From Candidatus Bathyarchaeota archaeon (GTDB lineage Archaea; Thermoproteota; CALKCG01; B24; DRYS01), in the NCBI GenBank assembly GCA_025058595.1, contig JANXEK010000004.1, forward strand, positions 18,216-82,215: DNA of 64,000 nt. Reading direction: 5' to 3'. Shown here piece by piece: positions 19,995 through 30,184 of the stretch; within the stretch, counting starts at the first letter, position 1; every line of letters starts with the position of its first letter. Under the pieces are notes generated by a model, which saw only the letters and a list, made by a program, of their open reading frames with translations, did no database searches and was not told where the DNA came from. Position numbers and translations under genes: made by a program.

Positions 19995-21524
19995 TTGAAG
20001 CAGATAAATTCTAAGAAAGATAAAAGCGTAGAAGTTAGGAAGAATATCTACCTAGCTTTAGAGCTATTCGTAACATCTATAATCGTATGCATATACGTAT
20101 ATACTAGATTGTACAATCTAGGGGTTAAATACTCCTACGATTACGATGAAGGCGTATATTTACAGACCGCTAAACAAATGTTGAACGGCTATAAGCTCTA
20201 CGAGCAGGTATTCCTATCGCAGCCTCCCATCCTTATATACCTCGTATCCGCATCCATGAACTTCCTAGGTGAGAATCTATATGCAGGTAGACTGCCGATA
20301 GCTCTAACATCCATCCTAACCGGTGTATCGCTATACCTAGCCGCTAGAAAAATATGTAATCCCACCGCTGCTATAGTAGGTTTAGCCATATTAACGGTCG
20401 ATAGAGTTTTCCTTCATTACTCCAGAGCGGTCGAGGGTGAGGTTCCATGTATAGCTTTCGCTATGCTAGCATACCTGTTCATCGTCGAGTATATTCGTAG
20501 GGATAGATTCATCTACAGCTTCGTATCAGGTCTATCATCTTCTTTCGCTATATTATCGAAGTTTCTAGCCGCACCTATACTCCCAGCTATACTACCAGTA
20601 TTCTTCACTAGGGTTGGATCTACAGGCTTCAGGAGTGATGTAGGAGGATCTAATCGTAGGTTGAAGGGGTTTATAGCCTTCGTAATCGGTGCATCGATAC
20701 CGTTAGCCCTACTCCTACTATACGATCCTGTAGATTTATACGATCAGCTATACATGTATCATAGGAGTAAACCCATCGGAGGCACCGCTGTAGAGAAGCT
20801 CATACAGTTATATGGATACATATCTGAGAATCCGGCAGCTCTAATCCTTGGATCGATAGGTCTGATTGTAGCGTTCATATCCCTAGATATCGGTTATCTA
20901 GTAGCCTCCCTAAGCCTCCTAGTATCGATATCTATGTTAGTGTTCCTCCCACAACCCCTATGGTACCATCATGTAGCGGTTTTATCGCCTCAGCTATCGC
21001 TTCTATCAGGTTTAGCCATAGGATACCTTACAAAGATCTTCATGAAGCTTCATACTAGGCTATCTAAGGGCAAGAGTAGATCCAGGTATACCGCTATAAT
21101 CCTACTACTGTTCACAGCTCTATCTACATTATCGCTATACGCCTCATCTATAGCTCTATCTGCTCCCTATATCTCGAACATAGTGTTTAAAGGTGGCGAT
21201 GAGCTTGAGTATAGGATAGCAGGATTCATACGTAACATAACATCCCCAGATGAATGGATAATCTCAGATGATCAAGCTATGATATTCGTAGCAGGTAGGA
21301 ATGTACCTCCGGAGCTTTGCGATACCTCTTTCATGCGTATATCCAGCGGATATCTAGTGGATGAAGAGGTTATATATCTAGCTGAAGCTTACAAAGTTAA
21401 AATCGTAGTATTCTGGACTGGTAGGCTTATACAGCTTAAACGTTTCGTAGAATATATCGAAGCGAACTATCAGCTTGTAGGCGTATACGATAGCGGTAGA
21501 CGCATATATCTAAGGAGGGATTAA
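19995..21524 (+). CDS. GT39/ArnT-like membrane glycosyltransferase
   Basis: YDEGVYLQTAKQMLNGYKLYEQVFLSQPPILIYLVS; multi-TM; archetypal GT-C start. Confidence 0.85.
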   Translation: MKQINSKKDKSVEVRKNIYLALELFVTSIIVCIYVYTRLYNLGVKYSYDYDEGVYLQTAKQMLNGYKLYEQVFLSQPPILIYLVSASMNFLGENLYAGRLPIALTSILTGVSLYLAARKICNPTAAIVGLAILTVDRVFLHYSRAVEGEVPCIAFAMLAYLFIVEYIRRDRFIYSFVSGLSSSFAILSKFLAAPILPAILPVFFTRVGSTGFRSDVGGSNRRLKGFIAFVIGASIPLALLLLYDPVDLYDQLYMYHRSKPIGGTAVEKLIQLYGYISENPAALILGSIGLIVAFISLDIGYLVASLSLLVSISMLVFLPQPLWYHHVAVLSPQLSLLSGLAIGYLTKIFMKLHTRLSKGKSRSRYTAIILLLFTALSTLSLYASSIALSAPYISNIVFKGGDELEYRIAGFIRNITSPDEWIISDDQAMIFVAGRNVPPELCDTSFMRISSGYLVDEEVIYLAEAYKVKIVVFWTGRLIQLKRFVEYIEANYQLVGVYDSGRRIYLRRD

Positions 21525-22567
21525 CCCCAGACAACCGTTTCGCTTAAAGTATAGTTCGCTACGAACCCTAGAAGTATACCTACGATACTAGCCGTTACAG
21601 GATCTATGCCTATATATGTTAGCCCTAGTAGTATGGAGTAGTTTATCGTGGCACCGATAGCTACAGCCCCATGATACTTGATCATCCTCGTAGCCATACT
21701 ATGCCTAGATCTTCTAGAGTTGAATGTCCATAGATCGTTAGCTACGAAGTTCGCTAGTATAGATGCCTCTATAGCTATCAATCCAGAAATCCATACTGGT
21801 AGATATCTTACGAGTAATACTAGCATCGATAGATTGACTATGATACCTATAACACCTATGAAAGCAAACTTAAACATCCTATAACCTGATAACCTTAAGA
21901 TATGACCGATATACCTAGCCCACTCCACCAATCCTAGCTTACTCTCTCCTCGATATCTAGGTTGAAATCTATATGGAAGCTCGTATATCTTCGCATCCCT
22001 AGTTTTAGCTATTATCTCGACTAGTATCTTACAGCTTCTAGGTTCGAGATTCACTCCCTCTAAAATGCTCCTCCTGAATAGGAAGAATCCTGAAAGCGGG
22101 TCTCTAAGCTTCCTCACCCTAGGTATAGCTATCCTAGCCATTAAGGTTGCCGTTAGAGATATCATCCTCCTCGCTATACTCCATCCACCTACGCTTCCCC
22201 CTCTAACATACCTACTAGCGACTACTATATCGTATCCATCTTCAGCTTTAGCTAGCATACTAGGGATAAGCTCTGGCGGATGCTGCATATCTGCATCCAT
22301 AACGACTATATAGCTTCCATAAGCCTTCGATACGCCTTCGACTATAGCTGAGGCTAACCCTTTAACGCCAACCCTCCTCACAACCTTCACGTTCTTATAC
22401 CATTTACCATACTCTTCAGCTATATCCGCAGTCCCATCTGGACTATCATCATCTACGATTATGACTTCATGATCTATAGATTCGAGTGTATCCCTAAGCC
22501 TTATGAGTAGTAAGCCTACATTCTCAGCCTCCATATACGTCGGTATTACGACGGATAATTTAACCAT
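21521..22567 (-). CDS. Dolichol-phosphate mannosyltransferase-like GT2 fused to GtrA-like membrane domain
   Basis: SVVIPTYMEAENVGLLLIRL, DDDSPDGTAD, DADMQHPPEL; C-terminal four-TM GtrA-like region. Confidence 0.92.
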   Translation of the reverse strand: MVKLSVVIPTYMEAENVGLLLIRLRDTLESIDHEVIIVDDDSPDGTADIAEEYGKWYKNVKVVRRVGVKGLASAIVEGVSKAYGSYIVVMDADMQHPPELIPSMLAKAEDGYDIVVASRYVRGGSVGGWSIARRMISLTATLMARIAIPRVRKLRDPLSGFFLFRRSILEGVNLEPRSCKILVEIIAKTRDAKIYELPYRFQPRYRGESKLGLVEWARYIGHILRLSGYRMFKFAFIGVIGIIVNLSMLVLLVRYLPVWISGLIAIEASILANFVANDLWTFNSRRSRHSMATRMIKYHGAVAIGATINYSILLGLTYIGIDPVTASIVGILLGFVANYTLSETVVWG

Positions 22568-22707
22568 GAAACTTCACCTACTATTAGAGTTATGATCTAG
22601 CCTGGATTTCTCGTCTCTTAGCAATAGCGTTTAGGAGAGATATATCGTTACCGTTTCCCTAAACTTCGATCCAGGATTCTAGGAAAGATTTAATTCGTTA
22701 ACCCTGG

Positions 22708-23805
22708 ATGGAAGATAGTCGTGGAGGGTGTTTAGACGTGAAGTTTAAGGATAGAATCTTATACGCTTTAGAACGTAGGGAGGATAAACTCGATCATATA
22801 CCTATACATGATAGCCCGTGGAATGCTACTATTGATAGATGGAGGAGGGAGGGTATGCCTTCATGGATATCTCCATCAGACTATTTCGGATACCATATAG
22901 CTGTATTCAGCCCTGATTTAAGCCCTCAGCTTCCGATCGAAGTAGTCTACGAAGACGAGGAATATATAGTCGAGAGAGATTCCTATGGAGCTATACGTAG
23001 GAATCATAGGGATTATAGTACAACCCCAGAGCTTATAGATTGGCCTTGTAAATCTAGGGATGATTGGGAGAAACTTAAAGTTAGGTTGAAGCCTAGCGAG
23101 AGGAGGGTTGACTGGGTTTCAGCTTTACGTGAGTATCATAGAGCTGTTAGTCGTGGACGGTTCATAATGTATGGTGCATCCGTGGGTTTCGATGAAATAC
23201 AGCACTACGTTAGGAGTGATCATTTACTGAAAGCCATTATAAGGGATCCAAGTTGGGTTGTAGACATGTATAGGACTAGCGCTAAGCTCGTCATGGATAT
23301 GTGCGATATAATGTTGAAGGGTGGGTTCAGGTTCGATGGGGCATTCCTATACTGCGATCTAGGATATAGAACCGGGCTATTCTTCTCACCTAGACACTTC
23401 GAAGAGCAGCTTCACCCGGTATTCAAAGAGCTCTGCAGCTTCTTCAAATCTAGGGGTATGTATGTATTCCTACATTCATGCGGTAAGGTTAAGGATCTGA
23501 TACCATACTTCATAGAGGAAGGTATAGATGTGCTTCAACCTTTAGAAGTTAAAGCAGGTATGGATCTCATAGAGCTTAAGGAGAGGTATGGCGATAGGAT
23601 AGCCTTCATGGGAGGTATAGACGTTAGGCTCATGGCTCTAAGTGATCTTAAACCTCTAGAGGAGGAGATGAAGCGTAAGATAACGGTAGCTAAGCAGGGT
23701 GGAGGCTACATATACCATTCAGACCATTCTGTACCTAAAAACGTAAGCTTCGAAAACTATAGAAAGGTTATAGAGTTCGCTCTAAAATACGGATCGTACG
23801 GCTAG
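22708..23805 (+). CDS. Uroporphyrinogen decarboxylase-like (MtaA/CmuA superfamily) protein
   Basis: FLHSCGKVKDLIPYFIEEGIDVLQPLEVKAGMDLIELKERYGDRIAFMGGID. Confidence 0.85.
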   Translation: MEDSRGGCLDVKFKDRILYALERREDKLDHIPIHDSPWNATIDRWRREGMPSWISPSDYFGYHIAVFSPDLSPQLPIEVVYEDEEYIVERDSYGAIRRNHRDYSTTPELIDWPCKSRDDWEKLKVRLKPSERRVDWVSALREYHRAVSRGRFIMYGASVGFDEIQHYVRSDHLLKAIIRDPSWVVDMYRTSAKLVMDMCDIMLKGGFRFDGAFLYCDLGYRTGLFFSPRHFEEQLHPVFKELCSFFKSRGMYVFLHSCGKVKDLIPYFIEEGIDVLQPLEVKAGMDLIELKERYGDRIAFMGGIDVRLMALSDLKPLEEEMKRKITVAKQGGGYIYHSDHSVPKNVSFENYRKVIEFALKYGSYG

Positions 23806-23812
23806 ATAACCC

Positions 23813-25309
23813 TTAGACGTTCGATATAATCGAATCTACGATCTCCCTAAGCTTACGCTCAGCTTCCTCAAGCCTAAGCTTAAATCCCTCCAATATTTTA
23901 TAGGCTTCAGAGATCCTCCTATATCTATCAGAAATCATACGTCGAACTTCCATAGGGCTTGGACCGCCGATAGTACACCTAGCCTCCACAACCCTGATAG
24001 GATCTAAAGCCGATCTAACGATTTCATCTGGTATACCGAGCGGCCTACCATATACCCTTATAGATACATCGTCTAGAAGTTTAGAATCTACGGATGATGG
24101 ATCCAACCCCCTAGATATAGCTTCGGCTACAAGCGCCGCCGTTATTGTATGCGCGGTTCTGAAGGGCAGTTTAGCAACCCTTACAAGCGTATCGGCTAGC
24201 TCCGTAGCTGTCGAGAAATCGTAGACACTCCTCCTGAGCCTATCAAGGTTGAATTTAGCCGTAGCTAAGGCTCCGGAGATTATACGTATAGATGAGTCTA
24301 CAGCATCTATAGAATCCCATATATGCGGTGTTAGATCCTGGAAATCCCTATTATAGCTGTATGGTAAAGCTTTAACTATGGTGAGAGCTGCTAATAGGTT
24401 ACCATAAACTCTACCAGTCTTACTTCTAACAAGCTCTACGCTATCCGGATTCTTCTTCTGAGGCATTATACTACTAGTCGATGCGTATCCTTCATCTAGG
24501 TCTATATAACCGAACTCTGATGTAGACCATAGGATGATCTCCTCGGCTAGACGGCTAAGGTTACATACGATTATAGCTAGATCCGCGAGAGTTTCGATAG
24601 CGAAATCCCTAGAAGCTACTGCATCCATACTATTCTCTACTAATCCATCGAATCCTAGAAGCTCAGCGGTTCTAACCCTATCCAGCGGGAAGCCTGATCC
24701 AGCTAGAGCTGCAGCTCCTAGAGGCGACATGTTAACGCGTCTGTAGGTCGATATCAAACGCTCTAAATCCCTAAAGAATACATCGAAGTATGCTATTAGA
24801 TGGTGGGCTAGGGTTACCGGTTGAGCATGCTGTGTATGAGTATAACCTGGGGATAGAGAGTATACGTTCGCATCGGCTATGGATAGTATAACCTTCATAA
24901 GATCCATCAGGGATGAAGCCACCATGAGTATATTTTTCCTCAAAGCTATACGTATACAGGTAGCAACCTCGTCGTTTCTAGATCTACCTGTATGCATCCT
25001 ACCACCGATCTCCTCGCCTATAGCCTTTATCACAGCTGTCTCGATAGCTACATGTATATCCTCCATACCGGTATCCCTAGCTACGCTATCGTAACCTTCA
25101 CGCTCTATAACCTTCAAAACCGATAGTATCCTAGAAGCATGATCCAAAGGTATTATACCCTTCTCAGCTAGCATGACGACGTGAGCGTAATCTACCATTA
25201 TATCGGCTTCGAATATCCTCCTATCAGCTTTAATCGACGATGTGAAATCAGCTACCTCCTTAGGTCTAACCTTCTTGAAACGCCCCCTTCTAAGTATATC
25301 CTCCTCCAT
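23813..25309 (-). CDS. argH: Argininosuccinate lyase
   Basis: HTGRSRNDEVATCIRIALRK, YTHTQHAQPVTLAHHL, SSIMPQKKNPDSVELVRSKTGRVYG. Confidence 0.97.
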   Translation of the reverse strand: MEEDILRRGRFKKVRPKEVADFTSSIKADRRIFEADIMVDYAHVVMLAEKGIIPLDHASRILSVLKVIEREGYDSVARDTGMEDIHVAIETAVIKAIGEEIGGRMHTGRSRNDEVATCIRIALRKNILMVASSLMDLMKVILSIADANVYSLSPGYTHTQHAQPVTLAHHLIAYFDVFFRDLERLISTYRRVNMSPLGAAALAGSGFPLDRVRTAELLGFDGLVENSMDAVASRDFAIETLADLAIIVCNLSRLAEEIILWSTSEFGYIDLDEGYASTSSIMPQKKNPDSVELVRSKTGRVYGNLLAALTIVKALPYSYNRDFQDLTPHIWDSIDAVDSSIRIISGALATAKFNLDRLRRSVYDFSTATELADTLVRVAKLPFRTAHTITAALVAEAISRGLDPSSVDSKLLDDVSIRVYGRPLGIPDEIVRSALDPIRVVEARCTIGGPSPMEVRRMISDRYRRISEAYKILEGFKLRLEEAERKLREIVDSIISNV

Positions 25310-25393
25310 ATCGATCCCAGCGTTTAAACCGTATACGAGAAACTTAAATATTCACCCACCAGATAACTCCCTCACGTCTAAGGTGTATACGAT

Positions 25394-26776
25394 ATGAATC
25401 AAACTAAATCGGATGCAAGAAACTTCATACTAATCGTCTTAGATAGCTTCAGACAGGATCATGTAAGCTACTATAATAAGGGTAGAAGGGTCTTCGAGAA
25501 TGTACCTCCATGCAGAACACCTTACATCGATAAGTTCGCCGAGGAGAGTATAGTATTCCTTAACGTATACCCTTCAGGTCTCCCAACGATACCTGTTAGA
25601 TATGAGCTGTTGACAGGTATGTTCTCGCTACCATATAGACCTTGGCAGCCGCTACTACCCTACCCTAAGGATATAACCGCCTCAGATATACTCTCTAGAC
25701 ATGGATATATCTGTAGCCTCATAACCGATACATACCATCTATTCAAGCCTGATATGAATTTTCATAGAAGCTTCCAATGTTTCAGATGGATTAGAGGACA
25801 AGAGTACGATGCATACACATCTTCTCCTCCTAAACGTATGGTCGAAGATTATGTGAACGAGAATTACCCGGAGGAGTGGAGGAGACTCGTAGCAAGATAT
25901 CTAGCGAATACCGATGAATTCAAATCTGAAGAAGACTACTTCTCCGTCAGGGTGTTCGGTGAAGCTATGAAATGGCTTAGAGATAACCGTACGCATAGGC
26001 GTATATTCCTATGGGTAGATTGTTTCGATCCGCATGAACCGTGGGATCCACCTGAAAGATTTGATACATATACGGATCCATCATACGATGGACCTAAGCT
26101 AATACTACCCATGGGTGGATATGCAGATAAATGGGCTACGAAGGAGCAGATAGACTATATCAGAGGCTTGTATGCTGGTGAAGCATCTTTCGTAGACTAC
26201 TGCTTTGGAAGATTCATAGAGGCTTTGAAGGATCTAGGATACTACGAAGATTCGATCATAGCCGTTACAGCCGATCATGGTCATCCCCTAGCTGATCATG
26301 GGAAATTCCTTAAAGGTCCTGATAGGATGTACAGCGAGCTCCTAAGAGTACCGTTCATCATGCATATACCAGGCTATAAGCATAGAGATATAGATGCGCT
26401 CATACAATTCCCAGATATCCTACCCACAGTCCTAGAGCTTCTAGGGTTAGGATCTGAAGCTAGATGTATGCAGGGATCTAGCTTCATCGACATAATCGAA
26501 GGCTCGAAATCTAATCATAGAAGCTACATTATATCAGGATACCATGAAGCTATAGATCGATGTATAAGGGATAGGGAGTGGAGCTATGTGAAAAGACCCG
26601 AAGGACAGCCAGACGAACTATACAATCTAGTAAAGGATCCCAAGGAGGAGATAAACCTTATAGATGAGAGGAAGGATGTAGCGTTAAAGCTTGCATCATA
26701 CTACGGATTATACTTCCATAGAATGGAGAAGCCTTGGGTAGTTAAAGGTCTCCAAGGCAGATACGAGACTATGTAA
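25394..26776 (+). CDS. Sulfatase/alkaline phosphatase superfamily protein
   Basis: FILIVLDSFRQDHVSYY, GLPTIPVRYELLTG, WVDCFDPHEPWDPP, AVTADHGHPLADHGKFLKG. Confidence 0.88.
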   Translation: MNQTKSDARNFILIVLDSFRQDHVSYYNKGRRVFENVPPCRTPYIDKFAEESIVFLNVYPSGLPTIPVRYELLTGMFSLPYRPWQPLLPYPKDITASDILSRHGYICSLITDTYHLFKPDMNFHRSFQCFRWIRGQEYDAYTSSPPKRMVEDYVNENYPEEWRRLVARYLANTDEFKSEEDYFSVRVFGEAMKWLRDNRTHRRIFLWVDCFDPHEPWDPPERFDTYTDPSYDGPKLILPMGGYADKWATKEQIDYIRGLYAGEASFVDYCFGRFIEALKDLGYYEDSIIAVTADHGHPLADHGKFLKGPDRMYSELLRVPFIMHIPGYKHRDIDALIQFPDILPTVLELLGLGSEARCMQGSSFIDIIEGSKSNHRSYIISGYHEAIDRCIRDREWSYVKRPEGQPDELYNLVKDPKEEINLIDERKDVALKLASYYGLYFHRMEKPWVVKGLQGRYETM

Positions 26777-26804
26777 GAATAAACTCCGGGAAAGGTTTAA
26801 TATT

Positions 26805-27065
26805 TTGAGAAAGAAAAATATAAACACAGATATGCCCGTATTAGCATATGTATTTATAAATACAGAAGCAGGGAGAGCATTCAAAGTTCTCGAAGCCGTC
26901 AAGAAGATCGAAGGGGTTAAAGACGCTCATACGATCACAGGTATATATGATATAGTAGCGTTAGTAGAAGCAGCAGATCTGAAAGATCTAGGAGAGAAGA
27001 TAGTCGATAGGGTACAAGGAGTGAAAGGCGTAGAGAGAACGGTAACAGCAGTAGTGGTAGAATAG
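26805..27065 (+). CDS. Lrp/AsnC ligand-binding (RAM) domain protein without HTH
   Basis: PVLAYVFINTEAGRAFKVLEAVKKIEGVKDAHTITGIYDIVALVEA. Confidence 0.85.
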   Translation: MRKKNINTDMPVLAYVFINTEAGRAFKVLEAVKKIEGVKDAHTITGIYDIVALVEAADLKDLGEKIVDRVQGVKGVERTVTAVVVE

Positions 27066-27146
27066 AATACACAGCTACAAGGATATGGTAAACAAGATAG
27101 AAACATTTTAATCTCCAATAGTAGACGATGCTATCATAGATAAAGG

Positions 27147-27221
27147 GGTCCGGTAGCTCAGTCTGGCTGGAGCACCAGCTTGGTAAGCTGGGGGTCGCGG
27201 GTTCGAATCCCGCCCGGACCT
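27147..27221 (+). tRNA. tRNA-Thr (anticodon GGU)
   Basis: Acceptor GGTCCGG/CCGGACC, anticodon stem CCAGC-TTGGTAA-GCTGG, T arm GGTTCGAATCC; no intron. Confidence 0.95.
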
Positions 27222-27494
27222 TCCATCTAATATCCATGAATTCACCGTGGCTTCCAGCTTTTCTAGTCCGGTATTCTCCTCCCGTATGGGTACAGGTTTT
27301 CGAGCCCTGTATCCCAGGCATGCTCGTATATCTGAGATTCCTAAACGAATGTACAACCGGTAAGATCTTCATGGCCTTGTTTAAAAGCTTCAAACTGTGG
27401 AGAATGAGGGATAAACGTATACGGCGTTCGTAGGAGCTTCAGCTAGAATATCGGTTAGATACGGTAGAATATATGCTATGACGGCTGACTAGAT

Positions 27495-27836
27495 AGAGAT
27501 ATTCGTTAGGGAGGCTAGAGCCTTATTCGATACCGGCTCTAGAGGAAGCTATTTTAGCGAGGAAGAATTTGCTAAGGAGATTGGATGTGAACTCTTTAAA
27601 GGAGCCGAAGGCGACATCGTTAACTGTAAAAGAGAAGTACGCTAAACTAATCGGAGATGTGAAAGTATACCTAGAAGTGGAAGGATACATTTCCCAGAAA
27701 GGGAAACAATCGGTGTCATAGAAGACTTAACGAGGGACGTAATTATAGGTTTGAGCATAATGGAGAAATACGGAATCTACGTTGAATGGGATGAAATAAA
27801 GTTTAAGCAGATCCCACCCTCATCAATAACAATCTA
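27495..27836 (+). pseudogene. Retropepsin-like aspartic protease remnant (two frameshifts)
   Basis: ARALFDTGSRGSYFSEEEFAKEIGCELFKGA / TVKEKYAKLIGDVKVYLEVEGY / ETIGVIEDLTRDVIIGLSIMEKYGIYVEWDEIKFK in three frames. Confidence 0.7.
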
Positions 27837-27926
27837 GAAGAAATAAGCTAAAGAATTTTAAAATCTATTTGACATTTGTTTTAAGGAACTATTGAGAAAC
27901 TTCATCGTCTAAGTCATTCTTATTCT

Positions 27927-28148
27927 CTAACAGCTATCTCTTACTATCTTTAAATCCTTCGAGGTATGCCTCTTAAAGCATCTCTTTAGTAGGGCTATTA
28001 ATGCTGGTGGGTTCTCTACCCCTTCATCTATCTTATTCAGGTTTCTATTCACCTTAAGGGATAGGATGATTACTTCTATCAAATCTCTATGCAATGCACC
28101 CTTATCTTCCCAGCGAAGTATCCATCTATTAGCTTGCTTAAATTCCAA
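27927..28148 (-). CDS. Small hypothetical protein
   Basis: 73-aa ORF with no opposing gene; family not recognised. Confidence 0.35.
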   Translation of the reverse strand: MEFKQANRWILRWEDKGALHRDLIEVIILSLKVNRNLNKIDEGVENPPALIALLKRCFKRHTSKDLKIVRDSC

Positions 28149-28612
28149 CTAGACCTCTCCTCCATATCTCCTCTAGGGTTTTACTCTATTCTTATACAGT
28201 TCTCAGTAGGGTTTCTATAACAGATTATGCATAGTATGTACAGTTTGTATGGAAATCATGCCTGGCCTCCTCTTAGATGTATGTAAATGTTAGTTCACAG
28301 CGTGAAATGGTATGTAGGAAGTATGGATGGGAGATGAAACGTTAAGCTCTATCGTCTCTAGATTCTCTGTAGAAGATCTATTAGAACTTTGATTCTTGCT
28401 TTAAAAATAGGATCGCGTCGATAGTAGGATCTCATCGTAATCTTCTAGAGGTTGCTGTCGTTCTATTGGTATTAGGCTAGGAAGGGCTTAATTAACGTTG
28501 GCGTAAAGATGCGTGTTTTAATCTATCTTACGGTTAAGATCCTAGCCTCTTACGATTCTTTAAAACGTTTAAAGCTTTATAGCGATATCTATATCTTAAT
28601 CTAGGGGTTTGA

Positions 28613-30103
28613 ATGGCTGGTAGACTCTATATACCTCTAGCGGTGTTCTCAGCATTTATACTTCTTCATGGATTGGTTTGTAGCTTCGAAGCTGTAGACG
28701 ATGAATTCATAGAATCGGGGCGTATATATTCTGGTAGTCTCCCTCCGGAGGGATCTATATCCTATAAGGTTAGACTACCGCAAGCCGATTCTCTTCTGAT
28801 AGTTCATATAGAAGCTTTAGAGGGGATGTTTAAGTTTAACGTTTCAGGGTCTATCAATGAAGCCTCCACTAATATAGTATATTATAGGGCGCCATACCTA
28901 TATTATGTCGTAGATGATGGTATAGGATGGTTGGAGCTCAGGAACACCAGCGTAAACTCGACTCTAACCTATAGATTCTACATAGATATAACGACGCCTC
29001 TGAATGATGGTTTACGAATACTTAAGCCTATATGTTTAGAAGGTGGAGTAGCATCGTTTATTCTGAATCTTAATAAAGGCGATAAAGTCGAAGTGCAGGC
29101 TTCCCCTATAGGTATAAAGGATTTAAGCCTCGAAGTATATACGCTCTACTACGAGCTAGCTAAAGGTAGTTTAGGGTATATGTTGGTCTTATATGAGGCT
29201 GTTGAAGATGGTAAGCTAAACTTCGAAGCAGATCTGGAAGGTGTATACTACATTCTCGTAAGGTCCAAGAAGGGTGAGGGTATGGTTTTAATAGCTTGTA
29301 AGATAGAGGAGTCTATGCTAAGTCAAAACTGGTTTTGGATTATACCTCTATGGCTATCCATACCTGCCACCTTAGGATTCACCTCTATGTTAAGCCTTAA
29401 CGATGTAAGGAAACTCCCCTCTCCTAAACGTTATATTTCGATGAGTATCTATACATCGATCCCAACGATTATCTCATTTATATCGACGGCGGGAGCCTAT
29501 ACGTATAGAGCTCCTATCTATATCCCACTACTCCAGATATCTACAATCCTATACGGGTTAACAGTCGCATATAGACTCTATGGCGCTATACTAGATAGGT
29601 TGGAAGAAACGGCTATATGCCAATACTGCGGTAAGATGGTAGATCTTAAGGTGAACCTATGTTGCGGGGTCAGGGTTAAATCTATAAGCTTATCCTGGTA
29701 TCTTGCAGCTCCCTCCGTCGCTCTCCTACTATTCTTAGTATGGTTAAGCTTAAAGGTGTTAAGTTTAGATCCTAACCTACTAGTCTTAACGGTAGCTGGA
29801 GGGGTAATTGGAAGCCTCCTATCATGGTATTTCAATAGGAGGTTAGATACTTGGGGGGCGTTAAAACTCCTATTTATAGGGCTGATATTCTCGGCTCTAT
29901 CCCCGATCATAGTTTTAGCCCTTATAGAATTGATCGGACCGGTTCTACGACCGGTAGAGTTATGGAGAGGTGCGAGCTACGCTAGGATTAGGATAACGCG
30001 TCCAGCTCTACCCGTAACATTCTATGTATTTTTCAGTCTGATAGTAGCTATCACTATAACATACCTTATAGTTGAAGCTAGAACGATAGTTAAGAATAGG
30101 TAA
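28613..30103 (+). CDS. Membrane protein with extracytoplasmic domain and internal Cys motif
   Basis: Signal-like N-terminus, several TM helices, CQYCGKMVDLKVNLCCG. Confidence 0.6.
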   Translation: MAGRLYIPLAVFSAFILLHGLVCSFEAVDDEFIESGRIYSGSLPPEGSISYKVRLPQADSLLIVHIEALEGMFKFNVSGSINEASTNIVYYRAPYLYYVVDDGIGWLELRNTSVNSTLTYRFYIDITTPLNDGLRILKPICLEGGVASFILNLNKGDKVEVQASPIGIKDLSLEVYTLYYELAKGSLGYMLVLYEAVEDGKLNFEADLEGVYYILVRSKKGEGMVLIACKIEESMLSQNWFWIIPLWLSIPATLGFTSMLSLNDVRKLPSPKRYISMSIYTSIPTIISFISTAGAYTYRAPIYIPLLQISTILYGLTVAYRLYGAILDRLEETAICQYCGKMVDLKVNLCCGVRVKSISLSWYLAAPSVALLLFLVWLSLKVLSLDPNLLVLTVAGGVIGSLLSWYFNRRLDTWGALKLLFIGLIFSALSPIIVLALIELIGPVLRPVELWRGASYARIRITRPALPVTFYVFFSLIVAITITYLIVEARTIVKNR

Positions 30104-30184
30104 GCTTAGCTTTACAAGTCTTCCTAAACTACCATAAGACTTGAGGATACACCTTAATTCACTCCCCACGACTACTTCGAAATT

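Noticed and set aside
27108-27393. Minus-strand ORFs over tRNA-Thr (…VRAGFEPATPSLPSW…)
   Set aside because: GFEPATP is a classic mistranslation of a tRNA T-arm; the tRNA explains the sequence.
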